From a bacterium (GTDB lineage: Bacteria; Lindowbacteria; 2-12-FULL-62-27), in NCBI GenBank assembly GCA_016202645.1, contig JACQOF010000003.1, positions 32,243-96,242 on the forward strand: a stretch of DNA of 64,000 nucleotides, read 5' to 3'. The translations under genes were made by a program, and so were the position numbers. Shown piece by piece: positions 23,774 to 32,335 of this stretch. Every line of letters begins with the position of its first letter. The first letter of the stretch is position 1. The notes below the pieces were generated by a model that was not told where the DNA came from, did no database searches, and saw nothing but the letters and a program-made list of their open reading frames with translations.

Positions 23774-24244
23774 CTATATCACTAGGGACACCGAAACTGG
23801 TGCCTTCGTAGATGCGGATCCCGAAACCGGGATCGCGCCTGTCGGGGAAAACGAATAAGATGAAGATGAGTAATGGGCGCCCGCGCTTCCCCCGGGTTGG
23901 TTACCGGAGGAAGCGACGGGCGACGCTATGGAATAATGCCCCGACAGGGGATAAGCAGTAATAAGGCCTGCTTCTTGATCTGTTGAGTTTCCGCGCGCCG
24001 GTGGCGCAGGCGGGGCGTACGAATCGGCCGTGGCCTTCAAGCGTCGGGCGTGATCGTCAATATAGTCCAGGACGACATCCGCGGAGTTTGGAGCCAGGCG
24101 GCGAAGCATGTCCACCGTCGGCTGGGCGCCGTGTCCCAGGGGCATGTCAGACGGGGTTCCCGGGTGGACGATCGACGGAGATTGTGTTTGAATGGGGTCT
24201 GTGATGACTGAAACGTCCATGTCTTTGATCCTTTCCCTGATCAC
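23774..24244 (-). CDS. Unrecognised low-complexity protein (about 156 aa)
   Basis: The frame starts at a GTG (24244) preceded at the right distance by GGAGG; an internal ATG at 24220 (MDVSVITDPIQTQ) with an AGGA upstream is an alternative. Residues about 45-75 ('TVDMLRRLAPNSADVVLDYIDDHARRL') look helical; the rest is rich in Pro, Ser, Ala and Gly, and the C-terminus reads 'APVSVSLVI'. There is no signal peptide or membrane helix. It precedes the 51-aa gene by 10 nt and both share the terminator at 23464-23539. The function is unknown. Confidence 0.55.
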   Translation of the reverse strand: MIRERIKDMDVSVITDPIQTQSPSIVHPGTPSDMPLGHGAQPTVDMLRRLAPNSADVVLDYIDDHARRLKATADSYAPPAPPARGNSTDQEAGLITAYPLSGHYSIASPVASSGNQPGGSAGAHYSSSSYSFSPTGAIPVSGSASTKAPVSVSLVI

Positions 24245-24366
24245 TTTCCGCCTCCATGGCTTGTCGGAATCCCTTCCTTACTCAACAGGTCGGTATGCGG
24301 CGATGGAAAGGTTAGTCAAAGCTGGGGGTTTTTTGAAAATATCCTTCTCAAGCGCAGGTTGACATA

Positions 24367-26250
24367 ATGTGCGGGATCGCCGGCTGGCTGTGGAATCAAC
24401 CTCCTTCCGACCCCAAATTGACTCTCTCCCGGATGGCCGACCGGATCGTCCACCGCGGTCCCGACGCCGGCGGATTTTATGTGGATGCCAAAGCGGGCCT
24501 GGCTCACCGGCGGCTCTCCATCATCGACCTCAACACCGGCGATCAGCCGATGGCCAACGCCGACAAGACCATCCATGTTGTCTTCAACGGGGAGATCTAC
24601 AATTTCCTGGATATCCGAAAAGACCTTCAAGCACGCGGCCACCGGCTGGCGACACGCTCGGACACGGAAGTCCTCCTCTACCTCTGGCAGGATTACGGTC
24701 CCCGGATGCTGGAGCATCTCCGGGGGATGTTCGCCTTCGCGATCTGGGACACCCGGTCGGAGACGTTGTTTCTGGCCCGGGACCGGTTGGGCGTCAAGCC
24801 CCTGCTCTACGCCGAAACGCCGTCCGGTCTTTTCTTCGCGTCGGAACTCCAGGCTCTCCTCGCCGCGCCGGATGTCTCTCCCGTTCTGGATATCGAATCT
24901 CTCGACCTCTACCTGAGTCTTCAGTATGTTCCCGCGCCCCGCACCATCTACACGTCCATTCGGAAACTTCCGCCCGGACACTTCCTCATCGCCCGGAAAG
25001 GCCGCGTCGAGAGGATCGAGCGATACTGGGACGTAACGCCTGCGCCGCGGAAGTGGGACCGGCGCGAGGCGGTGGAGACCCTGCGGGAGAAAGTTCAGGA
25101 GGCGGTGCGGATCCGGATGATTTCGGATGTTCCGCTCGGCGCGTTTCTCTCCGGCGGAATCGATTCGTCAATCACGGTGGGCCTGATGTCCCGCTGTGCG
25201 GACCAGCCGGTCAAAACATTTTCAATCGGGTTTGAAGAATCCGATTATTCGGAACTTGCCCACGCCCGGCGCGTCGCGGAATTTCACGCCACCGATCACC
25301 GGGAATTCGTCGTCCGGCCAGACGCGATCGAGCTTCTTCCCACCCTCGTCCGGCACTACGGCGAACCCTACGCCGACAGTTCCGCCATCCCGACGTATTA
25401 CCTGTGCCGGGAGACCCGGCGGCACGTCACGGTGGCGCTGTCCGGTGACGGCGGAGACGAAGGGTTTCTCGGATACAACCGGTACCTCGCGATGCGCGTG
25501 GCGCCGGCATTGGGGAAAATCCCGGCGTCTCTGCGAAATCTGTCCATGGCGCTCCTGCGCCCTCTTCGAAAAAATAAAATCGCCAGGCAGGCCGCGCGCC
25601 TCCTCGACATGAGCGGACGCGGCACAGATCTGGCGATGTACCTCGACGCGGTTTCTCATTTCTCGGAAGCCGACAAGGCCGGCCTCTACACGGCCAATCA
25701 CCGGCGGCGGATGACGGAGCGGGAGGGAGGTTTGGCCGAGTCGTACCTTCGGTCGGCATTCCGGACGGACGTGCCGCTCGTTCAGGCCCTTTCATATTTG
25801 GATCTTCAGACCTACCTGCCGGAGGACATTTTGGTGAAAGTCGACATCGCGTCGATGGCAAATTCACTGGAGACCCGGTCGGCGTTTCTTGATCAGGACG
25901 TGATCCAATTCGCGATGTCCCTGCCGCCGGAACTGAAAATGCCGGGGTGGAGAAAAAAAGATCTTTTGAAAAACGCGTTCTCGGACCTTTTCCCGCCAGG
26001 CCTCCTGCGCCGCGGCAAAATGGGATTCGGCGTGCCGCTCGAACACTGGTTCAGAAAGGAACTCAAGTCATTCGCAGAGGAAGCCCTGGACCGGCCCCCG
26101 GAACCTCTCCGCACGCTCTTTCAGCCGGACGCCGCACGGAACCTCCTGCGGGACCACATCGAAGGCCGAAGAAAAAACGACCAGCGCCTCTGGAACCTGC
26201 TGTTTCTTTATACGTGGGCAAGACTTTTTCCGATCTCCGATATTCGTTAG
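24367..26250 (+). CDS. asnB: Asparagine synthase (glutamine-hydrolysing)
   Basis: A 627-aa two-domain enzyme. Residues 1 to about 200 are the class II glutaminase, with the catalytic Cys2 in 'MCGIAGWLW', 'RIVHRGPDAGGFY', and 'FNGEIYNFLDIRK'. The synthetase domain has the PP-loop 'GAFLSGGIDSSITVG' (about 257-271) and 'VALSGDGGDEGFLGYNRY'. The family transfers amide nitrogen to aspartate, but related AsnB-like proteins act in exopolysaccharide or secondary-metabolite clusters. The ATG is required so that Cys2 becomes N-terminal after Met removal. The ribosome-binding site is weak. Confidence 0.94.
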   Translation: MCGIAGWLWNQPPSDPKLTLSRMADRIVHRGPDAGGFYVDAKAGLAHRRLSIIDLNTGDQPMANADKTIHVVFNGEIYNFLDIRKDLQARGHRLATRSDTEVLLYLWQDYGPRMLEHLRGMFAFAIWDTRSETLFLARDRLGVKPLLYAETPSGLFFASELQALLAAPDVSPVLDIESLDLYLSLQYVPAPRTIYTSIRKLPPGHFLIARKGRVERIERYWDVTPAPRKWDRREAVETLREKVQEAVRIRMISDVPLGAFLSGGIDSSITVGLMSRCADQPVKTFSIGFEESDYSELAHARRVAEFHATDHREFVVRPDAIELLPTLVRHYGEPYADSSAIPTYYLCRETRRHVTVALSGDGGDEGFLGYNRYLAMRVAPALGKIPASLRNLSMALLRPLRKNKIARQAARLLDMSGRGTDLAMYLDAVSHFSEADKAGLYTANHRRRMTEREGGLAESYLRSAFRTDVPLVQALSYLDLQTYLPEDILVKVDIASMANSLETRSAFLDQDVIQFAMSLPPELKMPGWRKKDLLKNAFSDLFPPGLLRRGKMGFGVPLEHWFRKELKSFAEEALDRPPEPLRTLFQPDAARNLLRDHIEGRRKNDQRLWNLLFLYTWARLFPISDIR

Positions 26251-26270
26251 CTGATAGCTGCAGTCCTCGC

Positions 26271-26300
26271 CGTCATTCCCGCGAAAGCGGGAATCCAGTC
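26271..26300. repeat. REP-type palindromic element, single copy
   Basis: CGTCATTCCCGCGAAAGCGGGAATCCAGTC is identical to the first 30 bases of the element at 22181. It lies between the convergent asnB and MMPL genes, where its stem could also act as a transcription stop. Confidence 0.85.
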
Positions 26301-26312
26301 TGAAGGCCTTCC

Positions 26313-29030
26313 CTACCGAAGTAATTCCGTCGTCGCCGCCAGCCGCCGGCTGAGGATGGCCGAGAGGTTGTGCAGAACGCGCGTGGCCAGGCGCGGATAC
26401 CGGCGCTCCATCCGCTCGAGGGCTTCGTAGCCGAACGCGAAAACCGTCGTCTCCTCGTTCACGAGAACGTCCGCGCTACGGGGATGCTCACTGATCAGGC
26501 CCATTTCGCCGACGGTCTCGCCCCGGCCGAGGCGGGTGACGACGCGGCCGGATTTGAGGATGGAAACCGACCCGTCAAGAATCACGAACATTTCGTCGCC
26601 GAGAGAGCCTTCCTGCATGAGGGGCCAGTTTTCGGGTATAGTCATCATCCGACCGAGGGACACGATCTTTTTGATCTGGGATTCTGAAAGATTTAAAAAT
26701 AGCGGGATGCCGCGCGTGACGTCGGATTTGAACTTGATCTGCCACCATTCCCAGATGCCGACCAGGGGGATCCAGCCGAGGAGGCCGGGCATCATGACGA
26801 AGTCGTCGAAGCAGGCCATGATCATGGCGATGACCATGAAAAACCCGAAGAGCCGCACCGGCTCGAATTCGGAAAACAAAAGGACCGAAAATCCGACCGC
26901 CAGCGCCGCGTTCGTGTAAAGCATCGCCCGGCCCACCCCGCTGACGACTTCCCGCACCGCCAGCCGCCCCTGCGGCCGCGCGCGGATGTTCCGCATATAG
27001 TGAACGATGAAATGGACGGTGTCGTCGACGGCGATGCCGAGCGCGACAGACGCCAAGAGCGCCGTGGCGATGTCGATGCGGATGCCGAGATAACCCATGA
27101 CGCCCAGCACCGCGGTGATCGGCGCGATGTTCGGGATCATCGCCAGGAAACCGACTTTGGCCGCGCCGAAACAGACCCACATCACCAGAAAAATGCCGAG
27201 CGCGGTCCCGAGAAATCCCTGGATCTGGCCCTTCAGAATCGCCTGATTGGCCCGGCAGGCCATGTAGAGGTCCCCGGTGACGTAGCCCTTGAGGTCCTCG
27301 GGCCAGTTTTCCCGGATGTAGGCGTTGAGACGGTCGGCCAGCGCGAGGATCTCCGGCGAGCTGACGTTTTCCACGCGGATCTCGATCCGTGAGCGGTCGT
27401 AATCGTAGTTGACGAAACGGTCAAAATGCGACGGGTCGTCTCCGACCGTGGCCACCAGGAGAAGCTGTGAAATCTCAAGATGGTCGTCCGGAATTTTTTC
27501 GAGGGCCGGGTCGCCCGAATGCACCGCGCGGTTCAGGCGCTTGACGGTGTCGACGAAGGAGAAGGTTTTCAGGACGTACGGCTGGTCCGCAGCGAAGGCC
27601 TGCAGGGATTCGATGGCTCTGAGGGTTTCCGGATTTTTCATCGACGCGGGCGAGCCGCCCTCCGCCACCACCGACAGGGACAGCGCCCCGCCGAGGTGTT
27701 TTTCGAGCATCTGAAATCCGAGACGCACCGGCGCGTCTTCCTTGAAAAATTGTTTGGGGTCATTTTCCACACGCAAGGACAGGAGCCCCAGAGAAAGAAT
27801 CAGGGTCAGGCCGAATGTGAACACGAGGGTCCGGCCTTTGTTCCTGTAAAACATCTGGGAATACTCGGCGATGGACTTCATCCAGCCGCTCGTCCGCGAC
27901 GGCGTGACGGTTCCCACGCGGACCCGGAACGCCAGGAGCGGGAGCGATGTGAACAGGCAGACCGAGGTGCAGAAAAGTCCCAGGGAGGAAAAAAATCCGA
28001 ACTGGCGGATGGCCGGGATGTCGGTCAGACAGAGAGACGCCATCCCGATCATCGTCGTGAACTGCGCCAGGACCAGCGGGAAAAACGTGTCGGCGGCGGC
28101 GTTTTCACAGATCGTCACCGGGTCCTCCTCGCAGTCCCCATAGAACGACAACCGGGTCAGAAATTGCAGGGAGTAAGTGGTGCTGAGCGTCATGAGGACG
28201 GTCGGCAAAATGACGTCGATGGGCGTCAGGGACCGGCCAAGCCATCCGATCACGCCGAACATCCAGACCAGGGACATGAGCATGAGTCCGAGCGGGAGCA
28301 GAACGCCGGCGGCAGTCCGGAATATCCAGAACAGAAAAATTCCAATGACAAGGGCGGTGAGGGGAAGAAGACGTTTCATTTCCCGAAGCATGGCCTGGTG
28401 GAGCTCGACGGTCTGGAGGTGCCCGCCGGCGAAGTGGACCGGGACCTTCGGCGCTTCCAGTTTGAAGACGTCCTTGAACCGCTTCGTCAGATAGTCGAGC
28501 TGGACCGCGCGGATGTGCGGCCAGGTCCGGACGATCACCGCCGCGTAGCGGCCGTCGGCGGAAATCAGATGGTTGACGAAATGGCGGTCGTCCAAAACAG
28601 CCTGCCGCAGACGCGACGCCTCCTCATCTGTTCCAGGCGGCCGCGAGCCGATCCGGTAGGCCTCGAGTGTCCTGCCCGAACCCCTGTACATCGGTTCGTG
28701 GGTCAGGCTGGTGACCCGTTTGGTTCCCGGCAGGCGCTCGACGGCGGTGGAAACTTTCGACAAGATTGCGAGGTTCTCGGGGGTGAAGACGTCGTCAAAC
28801 TCGAGCAGAGCGATGAGAAACCGGTCGTCCCCGAATTCCTGGACATTCTGCCGGTACTTCAGAAGTTCCGGGTTCTGGGTCTCGATGAAGAGGTCGTCCG
28901 AGGTGTCGACTTGAAGGTTCGGATACGTCAGATGCCAGAGGCCGCCACCGAGCGCGGCCGTGATCAGGACCATCAGGAAAGAGACCTTGCCGCGGTTTCT
29001 ATGCAGGAACTGGATGTATTTTCGCGTCAT
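26313..29030 (-). CDS. MMPL/RND-family exporter fused to a cyclic-nucleotide-binding domain
   Basis: A 905-aa protein with the MMPL plan: membrane helix 1 (about 15-35), periplasmic domain, helix block ('MKRLLPLTALVIGIFLFWIF', 'PIDVILPTVLMTLSTTYSLQFLTRLSFYGD'), second periplasmic domain, second helix block ('LASVALGIAVDDTVHFIVHYMRN'), and then a C-terminal cNMP-binding fold (about 765-895: 'NWPLMQEGSLGDEMFVILDGSVSIL', 'LGRGETVGEMGLISEHPRSADVLV'). The GE...PRSA element is the phosphate-binding cassette pattern. The ATG at 29030 overlaps the LolA-like gene (ATGA). The domain fusion suggests that export is gated by a cytoplasmic nucleotide or used as a docking module. Lipid or hopanoid-like cargo is the usual inference for MMPL/LolA-like pairs. 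Confidence 0.88.
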   Translation of the reverse strand: MTRKYIQFLHRNRGKVSFLMVLITAALGGGLWHLTYPNLQVDTSDDLFIETQNPELLKYRQNVQEFGDDRFLIALLEFDDVFTPENLAILSKVSTAVERLPGTKRVTSLTHEPMYRGSGRTLEAYRIGSRPPGTDEEASRLRQAVLDDRHFVNHLISADGRYAAVIVRTWPHIRAVQLDYLTKRFKDVFKLEAPKVPVHFAGGHLQTVELHQAMLREMKRLLPLTALVIGIFLFWIFRTAAGVLLPLGLMLMSLVWMFGVIGWLGRSLTPIDVILPTVLMTLSTTYSLQFLTRLSFYGDCEEDPVTICENAAADTFFPLVLAQFTTMIGMASLCLTDIPAIRQFGFFSSLGLFCTSVCLFTSLPLLAFRVRVGTVTPSRTSGWMKSIAEYSQMFYRNKGRTLVFTFGLTLILSLGLLSLRVENDPKQFFKEDAPVRLGFQMLEKHLGGALSLSVVAEGGSPASMKNPETLRAIESLQAFAADQPYVLKTFSFVDTVKRLNRAVHSGDPALEKIPDDHLEISQLLLVATVGDDPSHFDRFVNYDYDRSRIEIRVENVSSPEILALADRLNAYIRENWPEDLKGYVTGDLYMACRANQAILKGQIQGFLGTALGIFLVMWVCFGAAKVGFLAMIPNIAPITAVLGVMGYLGIRIDIATALLASVALGIAVDDTVHFIVHYMRNIRARPQGRLAVREVVSGVGRAMLYTNAALAVGFSVLLFSEFEPVRLFGFFMVIAMIMACFDDFVMMPGLLGWIPLVGIWEWWQIKFKSDVTRGIPLFLNLSESQIKKIVSLGRMMTIPENWPLMQEGSLGDEMFVILDGSVSILKSGRVVTRLGRGETVGEMGLISEHPRSADVLVNEETTVFAFGYEALERMERRYPRLATRVLHNLSAILSRRLAATTELLR

Positions 29031-29830
29031 CGCAGAGAGGTCACGTTTTCTTCGGTGAAGAAGTCCACAGGCAGGTTGCGGTTGATTTGAACATCCTCGA
29101 AAGTCATTTCCGTCCAATGGGGACGCAGGGGGCTGAAGACGGCCCGGCGGCGCGCGCGCCAGTGCCGTCCGTCCGGCCGATAAAAATCGGACCAGGTCGA
29201 CGTTTTGAAGAGCCGGCCGAGCGTGTCGAAATAATCGGCGCGCAGGAGCACCAGCCGTTCCGTGTCGACCCACAGAAGCTGGTGGTCGTAGGCCGCGCGG
29301 GACTTGATCGTCTCCGCCGTCGGCGTCACCCGGATGACCTGCGCCGGGCGGCCCTCCAGATTTTCTTCCCGGATGGTTTCAAATGCGTAGTCGTCGAGGA
29401 CAAACGGCACGAAATCCTCATAGGTCAGGTCACTGCCGAAAACGTAATCGCTTTTGCCGCTCTCGGAAAGAATCTTGGGGTTCCGGAACGCCGGCAGATA
29501 AAGCCATTGGTAATTTTCTCCGGCCGGCTGGTTGATGCTCACCAGAGTCATGCCATTGAGATCATTCGGCTCGAGAAACCTGAGAAGCACCGCGCCCATG
29601 TTGTTCTCGGGCGCGCGCTGATAGAAGGTTTTGATCCGCCACCGCTTCTGCTGGCCGTTGGGATGAATAAGCAGAAGGGACGCCACGCTCACTTCATCGG
29701 CCGGCCCCAGATTCGCGTCCACCAGCGCCATCACATTCCGCGCGTTCGGCGCCCCGGGCAGAGTCTCCGCAGGGAGCGTTCCACACATCAGCAGGCACAG
29801 GAGTACTCCCCCCGCAAGTCGCCGGAACAT
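29027..29830 (-). CDS. Outer-membrane lipoprotein-sorting (LolA-like) protein
   Basis: A 267-aa protein with a signal peptide (cleavage near residue 22, 'GTLPAE') and a LolA-like half-barrel: 'LLIHPNGQQKRWRIKTFYQR', 'WLYLPAFRNPKILSESGKSDYVFGSDLTYEDF', 'VIRVTPTAETIKSRAAYDHQLLWVDTERLVLLRADYFD'. Proteins of this type are regularly encoded beside MMPL/RND exporters and are thought to carry lipid cargo across the periplasm. It overlaps the MMPL gene by four bases and is itself overlapped by 137 bases at its start by the 3' end of the upstream membrane-protein frame. Confidence 0.85.
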   Translation of the reverse strand: MFRRLAGGVLLCLLMCGTLPAETLPGAPNARNVMALVDANLGPADEVSVASLLLIHPNGQQKRWRIKTFYQRAPENNMGAVLLRFLEPNDLNGMTLVSINQPAGENYQWLYLPAFRNPKILSESGKSDYVFGSDLTYEDFVPFVLDDYAFETIREENLEGRPAQVIRVTPTAETIKSRAAYDHQLLWVDTERLVLLRADYFDTLGRLFKTSTWSDFYRPDGRHWRARRRAVFSPLRPHWTEMTFEDVQINRNLPVDFFTEENVTSLR

Positions 29831-30707
29831 GGCAGCACCCTACCACAAATCCCGCTCCATAGACCATCCCATCTCCCCCTGAAGGGGGGAGAGGCCATCC
29901 GCCCAAGGCGGACGGGTGAGGGGGGAAAGAATCATCTTGTTTCCATCTTCCCCTCACAATATTTTTTGACTCGCCTTTCATTCCATGCCCCGCCTTTGAA
30001 TTTTTCACGAAAACGCCGGTAAAAGAATAGGCGTAGTGGATGTTGACGGTGTGAGTCTCCCCGCCTTTGACAATCTCCTGTGTTTCCTTTTGTTTATTCT
30101 TCTTTCGAACATCGTCGCAGGCGATTTTTGAGAAGAGTTCTTCGGCCAACGCCTTGCACGCGGGGTCCGGGTGTCGCCGGGCATGATCGTGGCCCAGGAT
30201 GTATTTATCAATAAATCGGAGACCGCCGGAAAACCAAAAGATGACAATGCCCGCGATTACAAAGACCGGCGCCAGCCCTGCTTTACCGAAAAGCCTGGCC
30301 CGCGAAAAAGGATGGAAATACAGGATTGAAGAGACAGCGACAATGGCCCTGACAATCAGGAGCACAAAAACGTACGGTCCGAGCAATCTGTACACGTATC
30401 GACCAGGGCTGAGGCCGATCATGTATCCGAGCGCGACGATTGTGAAAAGGAGCGATACCAAGGTCAGGCAGGAATCAAATGTGATGAGTCGCGACGTCCA
30501 TTTTGTGTCCTTCATTAATACGGCGAGAATCAGAGCGTGATAGACGGCGTAGGCCGCTGTGAAAAGATGCCATTTCGGAAAAGGAAACGCCGGATCCAGC
30601 ACGGATTGGTAGACGCTCCACAGGGCGCTCGCCAGAAACCCCAGGGCAAGAAATCCGTTGAGTCCATAGATCAACCCCCTGGATGCACGGCTTTTTGGAT
30701 CCATCAT
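29694..30707 (-). CDS. Polytopic membrane protein of unknown function with an unusual read-through tail
   Basis: A 337-codon frame. The N-terminal 170 residues carry about five membrane segments ('GLNGFLALGFLASALWSVYQ', 'YAVYHALILAVLM', 'CLTLVSLLFTIVALGYMIGL', 'YVFVLLIVRAIVAVSSILYF', 'APVFVIAGIVIFWFSGGL'), followed by a soluble part with Lys/Glu-rich sequence. From about residue 260 the frame passes through a palindromic repeat (29868-29926) and then runs 137 bases into the LolA-like gene, where the residues are not convincing. The start (ATG 30707) overlaps the stop of the HhH gene. The true ancestral C-terminus is probably near residue 255. Confidence 0.68.
   Translation of the reverse strand: MMDPKSRASRGLIYGLNGFLALGFLASALWSVYQSVLDPAFPFPKWHLFTAAYAVYHALILAVLMKDTKWTSRLITFDSCLTLVSLLFTIVALGYMIGLSPGRYVYRLLGPYVFVLLIVRAIVAVSSILYFHPFSRARLFGKAGLAPVFVIAGIVIFWFSGGLRFIDKYILGHDHARRHPDPACKALAEELFSKIACDDVRKKNKQKETQEIVKGGETHTVNIHYAYSFTGVFVKNSKAGHGMKGESKNIVRGRWKQDDSFPPHPSALGGWPLPPSGGDGMVYGAGFVVGCCHVPATCGGSTPVPADVWNAPCGDSARGAERAECDGAGGRESGAGR
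29868..29926. repeat. GC-rich double-hairpin intergenic repeat inside the reading frame
   Basis: Two adjacent stems, TCTCCCCC/GGGGGGAGA (about 29872-29891) and TCCGCC-CAA-GGCGGA (about 29899-29912), followed by GGGTGAGGGGGGA. Elements of this type are common mobile palindromes between bacterial genes. It sits just upstream of the LolA-like start and is translated as part of the preceding frame. Confidence 0.7.
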
Positions 30708-32335
30708 TTTGGCGAGGGCGTTTCCTCGGTCACATCCATCTTCCGCACGGGCGTTCTCGTGGGATCGGAGTCGATCGATCCCTGCCAGGATAAATCATGA
30801 TCTTCGGGATCAATCTTATGAATATCGGTTCGGCCGGTGAAGGCCACTGCGAACGTCGCTGTTCCATCGAGTCGATAACTTCCAGGGTACAAAAACCCTC
30901 GCCCTCTTTCGCTTCCGGACCACCAAACATGAAAATCGCCGACAAGGATGTGAATATTTTTGGGGTCTAAACGGCCCTGCCCGCGCACAATCCCCGTATC
31001 TTTGAGGGAGAGGAATTTTTTGCCGGACGGTCGCTCACTCCAGTAGAACCATTCGTATTTACCGCGTTCAGGTTCGGTGCGTTGTTCGTCGAGAATCAGA
31101 ACGCCAAGCGCCGACCCGTGTTTGAGCAAAATGACTTCTTTATCTTTGGTTCGTCCCCGAAACGCCTGTCGGCGGCCCCTCTCACCCGTCCAATAGTGCT
31201 CGCACTTTTTAAAATCGTGGCTTCGGATATCAAGGCGGATGGCCTTCCCGGGAACTTTAAAGTCCGACCGGCACAGCGAACATTGGATTCGAAAAAATGC
31301 AAACTTTCTGGGATCGCCGTGATCGTAACGGCTCCACTTTCTAAGTTCGGCAAAGCCCGGCTGCTTACGCGTCTGCCATTGCAGATTTGGGGCGGTCGGA
31401 TCAACTTTGGCAAGATCGGCTTCCTGTGTAAAACAAACGGAAACGGGCGGAGCTTTGGAATTCATATCTCTGGCCGGCAAGAGATTGCCGGAAAGAGTGT
31501 CCCGGCCCGGTTCCCATCCCAAACGGATCGGTCCGAGGATAATTTCCTTTTCTCGGACGTATTCTTCGGAGTTTCGGGTCAGCCGGCCTTTTTTGACATC
31601 GGGATCATCCGGCCGGAATGGTCCCTGCCCATCCTCGCGGAGATACCAACGAAGGTCGAAGTCGGCATCGCGCCCGCGCGCAGAGGTGGTTTGCGAGTCA
31701 AAGATCACCGCGGCCAAAGTTTTTCCCATACGCGCCAATACAATCTCGCCGTTCCATGCCCGGCCGACATAGGCCCGGTACCATCCCGGCGGCATCGCCC
31801 AACTGTGCGAGCACCTGTCAAAATCATGGCCCAACGTGCCCGGCTCGATTTTCGTGCCTGGAAACGATATTTCCGAACCACATTGACCGCAGGTCAGGTA
31901 CACGGTATCTGCCTTGCGTGGGTCCGTGTTGAGTTTTGGGGATGTCGGCGCCCGGTTACCTTGTGGCAACCGGCGGCGTTTCGCCGGAGCGCGTTTCGGA
32001 GATGGCTTCCCGAGCCGACTCATTGTCCGAGTGTCAACGTAGATGCGGTGTTTGATTTGCTGAAAGATTTCGTCGGAAATATCCGGAACGTGCTGGATAT
32101 CTTCCACCGATTTGAACGCCCCATACGTATATCGATATGCGTCGATCATCTTGGCGCGGTATTCATCGATGCCCGGCAGTGTCTTAAGCTCCCCAACACC
32201 GGCGCTGTTGATATCCACACTCCGCGAACCCGGCGGATTTTTGCCGACGGAACGCCCGTCGGCGGCCGTGGCACACATCAGAATGAGGCCGATCCAGACC
32301 AGTACGGATTTCAGGCCCCCTTTCCTCTTATTCAT
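30704..32335 (-). CDS. Secreted ComEA-like HhH protein with two copies of a CxxC...CxH domain
   Basis: A 543-aa protein: signal peptide (1-27), a helix-hairpin-helix motif of ComEA type ('VDINSAGVGELKTLPGIDEYRA' onward, about 40-100), a basic Pro-rich linker (108-135), then two homologous domains at about 147-321 and 350-518. Each starts with a CxxC (C149/C152; C352/C355), then 'HDFxxCxH' (C175, H177; C378, H380), probably a metal site, and ends with a similar '(C/A)FT..(A/T)D(L/I).K(V/I)DP...(L)xWQ'. The ATG at 32335 overlaps the permease stop; the longer frame above it is shadow. I recognise no family for the duplicated domain. A role in binding DNA or another extracytoplasmic polymer is only a possibility from the HhH motif. 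Confidence 0.8.
   Translation of the reverse strand: MNKRKGGLKSVLVWIGLILMCATAADGRSVGKNPPGSRSVDINSAGVGELKTLPGIDEYRAKMIDAYRYTYGAFKSVEDIQHVPDISDEIFQQIKHRIYVDTRTMSRLGKPSPKRAPAKRRRLPQGNRAPTSPKLNTDPRKADTVYLTCGQCGSEISFPGTKIEPGTLGHDFDRCSHSWAMPPGWYRAYVGRAWNGEIVLARMGKTLAAVIFDSQTTSARGRDADFDLRWYLREDGQGPFRPDDPDVKKGRLTRNSEEYVREKEIILGPIRLGWEPGRDTLSGNLLPARDMNSKAPPVSVCFTQEADLAKVDPTAPNLQWQTRKQPGFAELRKWSRYDHGDPRKFAFFRIQCSLCRSDFKVPGKAIRLDIRSHDFKKCEHYWTGERGRRQAFRGRTKDKEVILLKHGSALGVLILDEQRTEPERGKYEWFYWSERPSGKKFLSLKDTGIVRGQGRLDPKNIHILVGDFHVWWSGSERGRGFLYPGSYRLDGTATFAVAFTGRTDIHKIDPEDHDLSWQGSIDSDPTRTPVRKMDVTEETPSPK

Noticed and set aside
27480-29090. 536-codon plus-strand frame opposite the MMPL gene
   Set aside because: Antisense shadow rich in Arg, Glu and Gln; the MMPL reading is clearly the real one.
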